DNA from: Pseudomonas baltica
GTDB lineage: Bacteria > Pseudomonadota > Gammaproteobacteria > Pseudomonadales > Pseudomonadaceae
Length of the DNA: 64,000 nt
Reading direction: 5' to 3'
Assembly: GCF_031880315.1 (NCBI RefSeq)
Contig: NZ_CP134771.1
Span: 4,770,501-4,834,500 of the forward strand
Each line of letters begins with the position of its first letter. Positions within the stretch are counted from its first letter, which is position 1. Positions 62,540-64,000 of the stretch are shown piece by piece. Below the pieces are notes generated by a model that ran no database searches, had not been told where the DNA came from, and saw only the letters and a list, made by a program, of their open reading frames with translations. Both the position numbers and the translations under genes were made by a program.

Positions 62540-63160
62540 GTGGATTTCGGCTGGCAGATTGGTCAATACGGTGGCATCACCGTGATGTTTCCCGCAGCCA
62601 TCGTCGTGGCGGTATGGTTGTGGGTGGCCAGTTGCCGGCGCGTCGGCCTGGAATGGCTGCTGACCCTGGCCATCGCCTATACCTTGGTGGGCGTCAGCAA
62701 GATTGCCTTCAAGGGCTGGGGCATCGGTTTCGAGACCCTGGATATCGCTGTGCTCAGCGGCCACGCGATGAACACCTCGCTGGTGGTCATCGTCTCCCTC
62801 AGCCTGCTGGCGCGGCAGATCGATCCACGCTGGCGGTGGCCGGTCGCGGTGGGCGCTACGCTGTGGACCTGGTGGTTCGCGGTCAAATGCGTGGCACCGG
62901 TCATTCATCCGTTGTCTGAAGCGGTGGCCGGTGCGCTGGTCGGCTCGGTGGGGGCCTGGTTGTTCCTGCGCCGCCTCGAACAGTTCGAGGTGCGCCGACT
63001 GGCGACGCCGGCCCTGGCGGCCGGCTTGATGCTGATGATGATCGCCGCGTCGTTGCCCAAGTACACCGCCGAACACCTGCTCAACCACTTCGCCATTTCG
63101 CTGTCCGGCGCCGAGCGTCCGCACCTGACGCCGCCCTGGCGTGAACCGCCGGAGTCCTGA
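62540..63160 (+). CDS. PAP2-like membrane phosphatase
   Basis: 206 residues from GTG 62540 with GAGGAA upstream. About six membrane helices. PAP2 core is partly visible: KIAFKGWGIGFETLDI for the first motif, the SGH of VLSGHAMNTSL, and a weakened third motif around HPLSEAVAGALVG. The Arg-rich KxxxxxxRP is not intact, so activity is uncertain. Probably inner membrane, acting on lipid phosphates if active. Confidence 0.7.
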   Translation: MDFGWQIGQYGGITVMFPAAIVVAVWLWVASCRRVGLEWLLTLAIAYTLVGVSKIAFKGWGIGFETLDIAVLSGHAMNTSLVVIVSLSLLARQIDPRWRWPVAVGATLWTWWFAVKCVAPVIHPLSEAVAGALVGSVGAWLFLRRLEQFEVRRLATPALAAGLMLMMIAASLPKYTAEHLLNHFAISLSGAERPHLTPPWREPPES

Positions 63161-63231
63161 TTGCCGAGTTAATGCCCCAGCAGGCTCTCGCATCGATATA
63201 TACTGCGCGCCATTATTCAAGGGAGAGCCTT

Positions 63232-64000
63232 GTGTCTATCGACATTCACTGGATCCGCGACAACGACAGCCTCGCCCGGCATTGCGCCCTGTGGCAGAGC
63301 CTGCCATTCGTAGCCGTCGACACCGAATTCATGCGGGTCGACACGTTTTACCCGATCGCCGGTTTGATCCAGGTCGGCGACGGCCAGAGTGCTTATCTCA
63401 TCGACCCGTTGACTGTCAGCCAGTGGCAGCCCCTGGCGCAACTGCTGGAAAACCCCGCAGTGATCAAGGTCCTGCACGCGTGCAGCGAAGACCTCGAAGT
63501 CCTGCTGCGCCTGACCGGCAGCCTGCCCGCACCCCTGTTCGACACCCAACTGGCCGCCGGCTACCTCAACCTGGGTTTTTCGATGGGCTATTCGCGCTTG
63601 GTGCAGGCGGTGCTCGACATCGAACTGCCCAAGGGCGAGACCCGCTCCGACTGGCTGCAGCGCCCGCTGTCCGACACCCAGGTCAGTTACGCCGCCGAAG
63701 ACGCGGTGCACCTGGCCGAAGTCTTCCGCAGCCTGCGACCGCAACTGTCTGACGAAAAATACGCCTGGGTGCTGGAAGACGGAGCCGAACTGGTTGCGCA
63801 ATTGCGCCGCGAAATCGACCCGCGCGAGGTGTACCGCGAGGGCAAGCTGGCCTGGAAACTGGCCCCGCAGCAACTGGCGGTCTTGCGCGAACTCTACACC
63901 TGGCGCGAGCGCGAGGCCCGTGCCCGTGACGTGCCGCGCAACCGTATTCTGCGTGAAAACTCCTTGTGGCCGCTGGCCAAGACCCAGCCCGACAACCTGT
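63232..64000 (+). CDS. rnd: Ribonuclease D, N-terminal part
   Basis: The frame runs off the right edge; 256 residues are visible from GTG 63232 with GGGAGAG upstream. DEDD exonuclease: FVAVDTEFMRVDTFYP (first Asp, Glu), VLHACSEDLEVL (second Asp) and YAAEDAVHLAEVF (Tyr and last Asp), followed by the beginning of an HRDC domain (LAPQQLAVLRELYTWREREA). It trims 3' ends of tRNA and other stable RNAs. Confidence 0.95.
   Translation, partial: MSIDIHWIRDNDSLARHCALWQSLPFVAVDTEFMRVDTFYPIAGLIQVGDGQSAYLIDPLTVSQWQPLAQLLENPAVIKVLHACSEDLEVLLRLTGSLPAPLFDTQLAAGYLNLGFSMGYSRLVQAVLDIELPKGETRSDWLQRPLSDTQVSYAAEDAVHLAEVFRSLRPQLSDEKYAWVLEDGAELVAQLRREIDPREVYREGKLAWKLAPQQLAVLRELYTWREREARARDVPRNRILRENSLWPLAKTQPDNL

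Overview
The window reads as a chromosome segment of a fluorescent or putida-type Pseudomonas: high GC, a second Lon paralogue, a membrane-bound PQQ glucose dehydrogenase, the conserved Pseudomonas gene order bepA-tusA-like-perM / bcp-gcvR / dapA-bamC-MBL-purC-tRNA-Ser, and many REP inverted pairs of the CTTCGCGGGCAAGCC type. Species cannot be fixed from the sequence alone.

Left arm (1-21.7 kb): the start of a Lon-type protease; a four-gene unit (cupredoxin, c-di-GMP phosphodiesterase, outer-membrane DUF3034 protein, lipoprotein truncated haemoglobin); an orphan RHS-core protein; two tandem paralogous PQQ dehydrogenases; a VF530 protein and a Pr6Pr membrane protein; a YqjI/YqjH-like metal regulator and ferric-chelate reductase pair with two palindromic operators and a likely Fur box; a bifunctional penicillin-binding protein; BepA; a TusA-like protein; an AI-2E-type transporter; and a second orphan RHS-core protein.

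Middle (21.7-45.3 kb): housekeeping genes (bcp, gcvR, dapA, bamC, an MBL hydrolase, purC, tRNA-Ser-CGA). Behind the tRNA lies about 6.8 kb of eroded mobile DNA. It contains an intact IS2-group element with a perfect 5-bp target duplication inside a winged-helix gene, iteron-like repeats, a DnaA box, a broken serine recombinase and AT-rich orphan genes. Then come an OmpR-type two-component pair, a secreted alpha/beta hydrolase, a secreted MBL protein, an AlgE-like mannuronan epimerase whose catalytic residues appear lost, and several lineage-specific proteins.

Right arm (45.3-61.5 kb): a nitrogen-scavenging block of three operons, each with a plausible sigma-54 promoter. (1) A polar amino-acid ABC transporter plus a histidine-ammonia-lyase homologue that lacks the MIO-forming Ala-Ser-Gly, under a HutC-type operator. 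(2) rutABCDF for pyrimidine breakdown. (3) A 2OG-Fe(II) oxygenase, a VOC protein and a BMP-type nucleoside ABC transporter. Operons 2 and 3 carry a duplicated 39-bp module (35/39 identical) joining an NtrC-like site to a RutR box, and the rutR gene lies between the two copies. This block is the best candidate here for undescribed biology: a RutR/NtrC-controlled oxidative nucleobase route beside a HutC-controlled MIO-less lyase.

Right end (61.5-64 kb): a DUF465 protein, a CHMI-family tautomerase, a PAP2-like membrane protein and the start of ribonuclease D.
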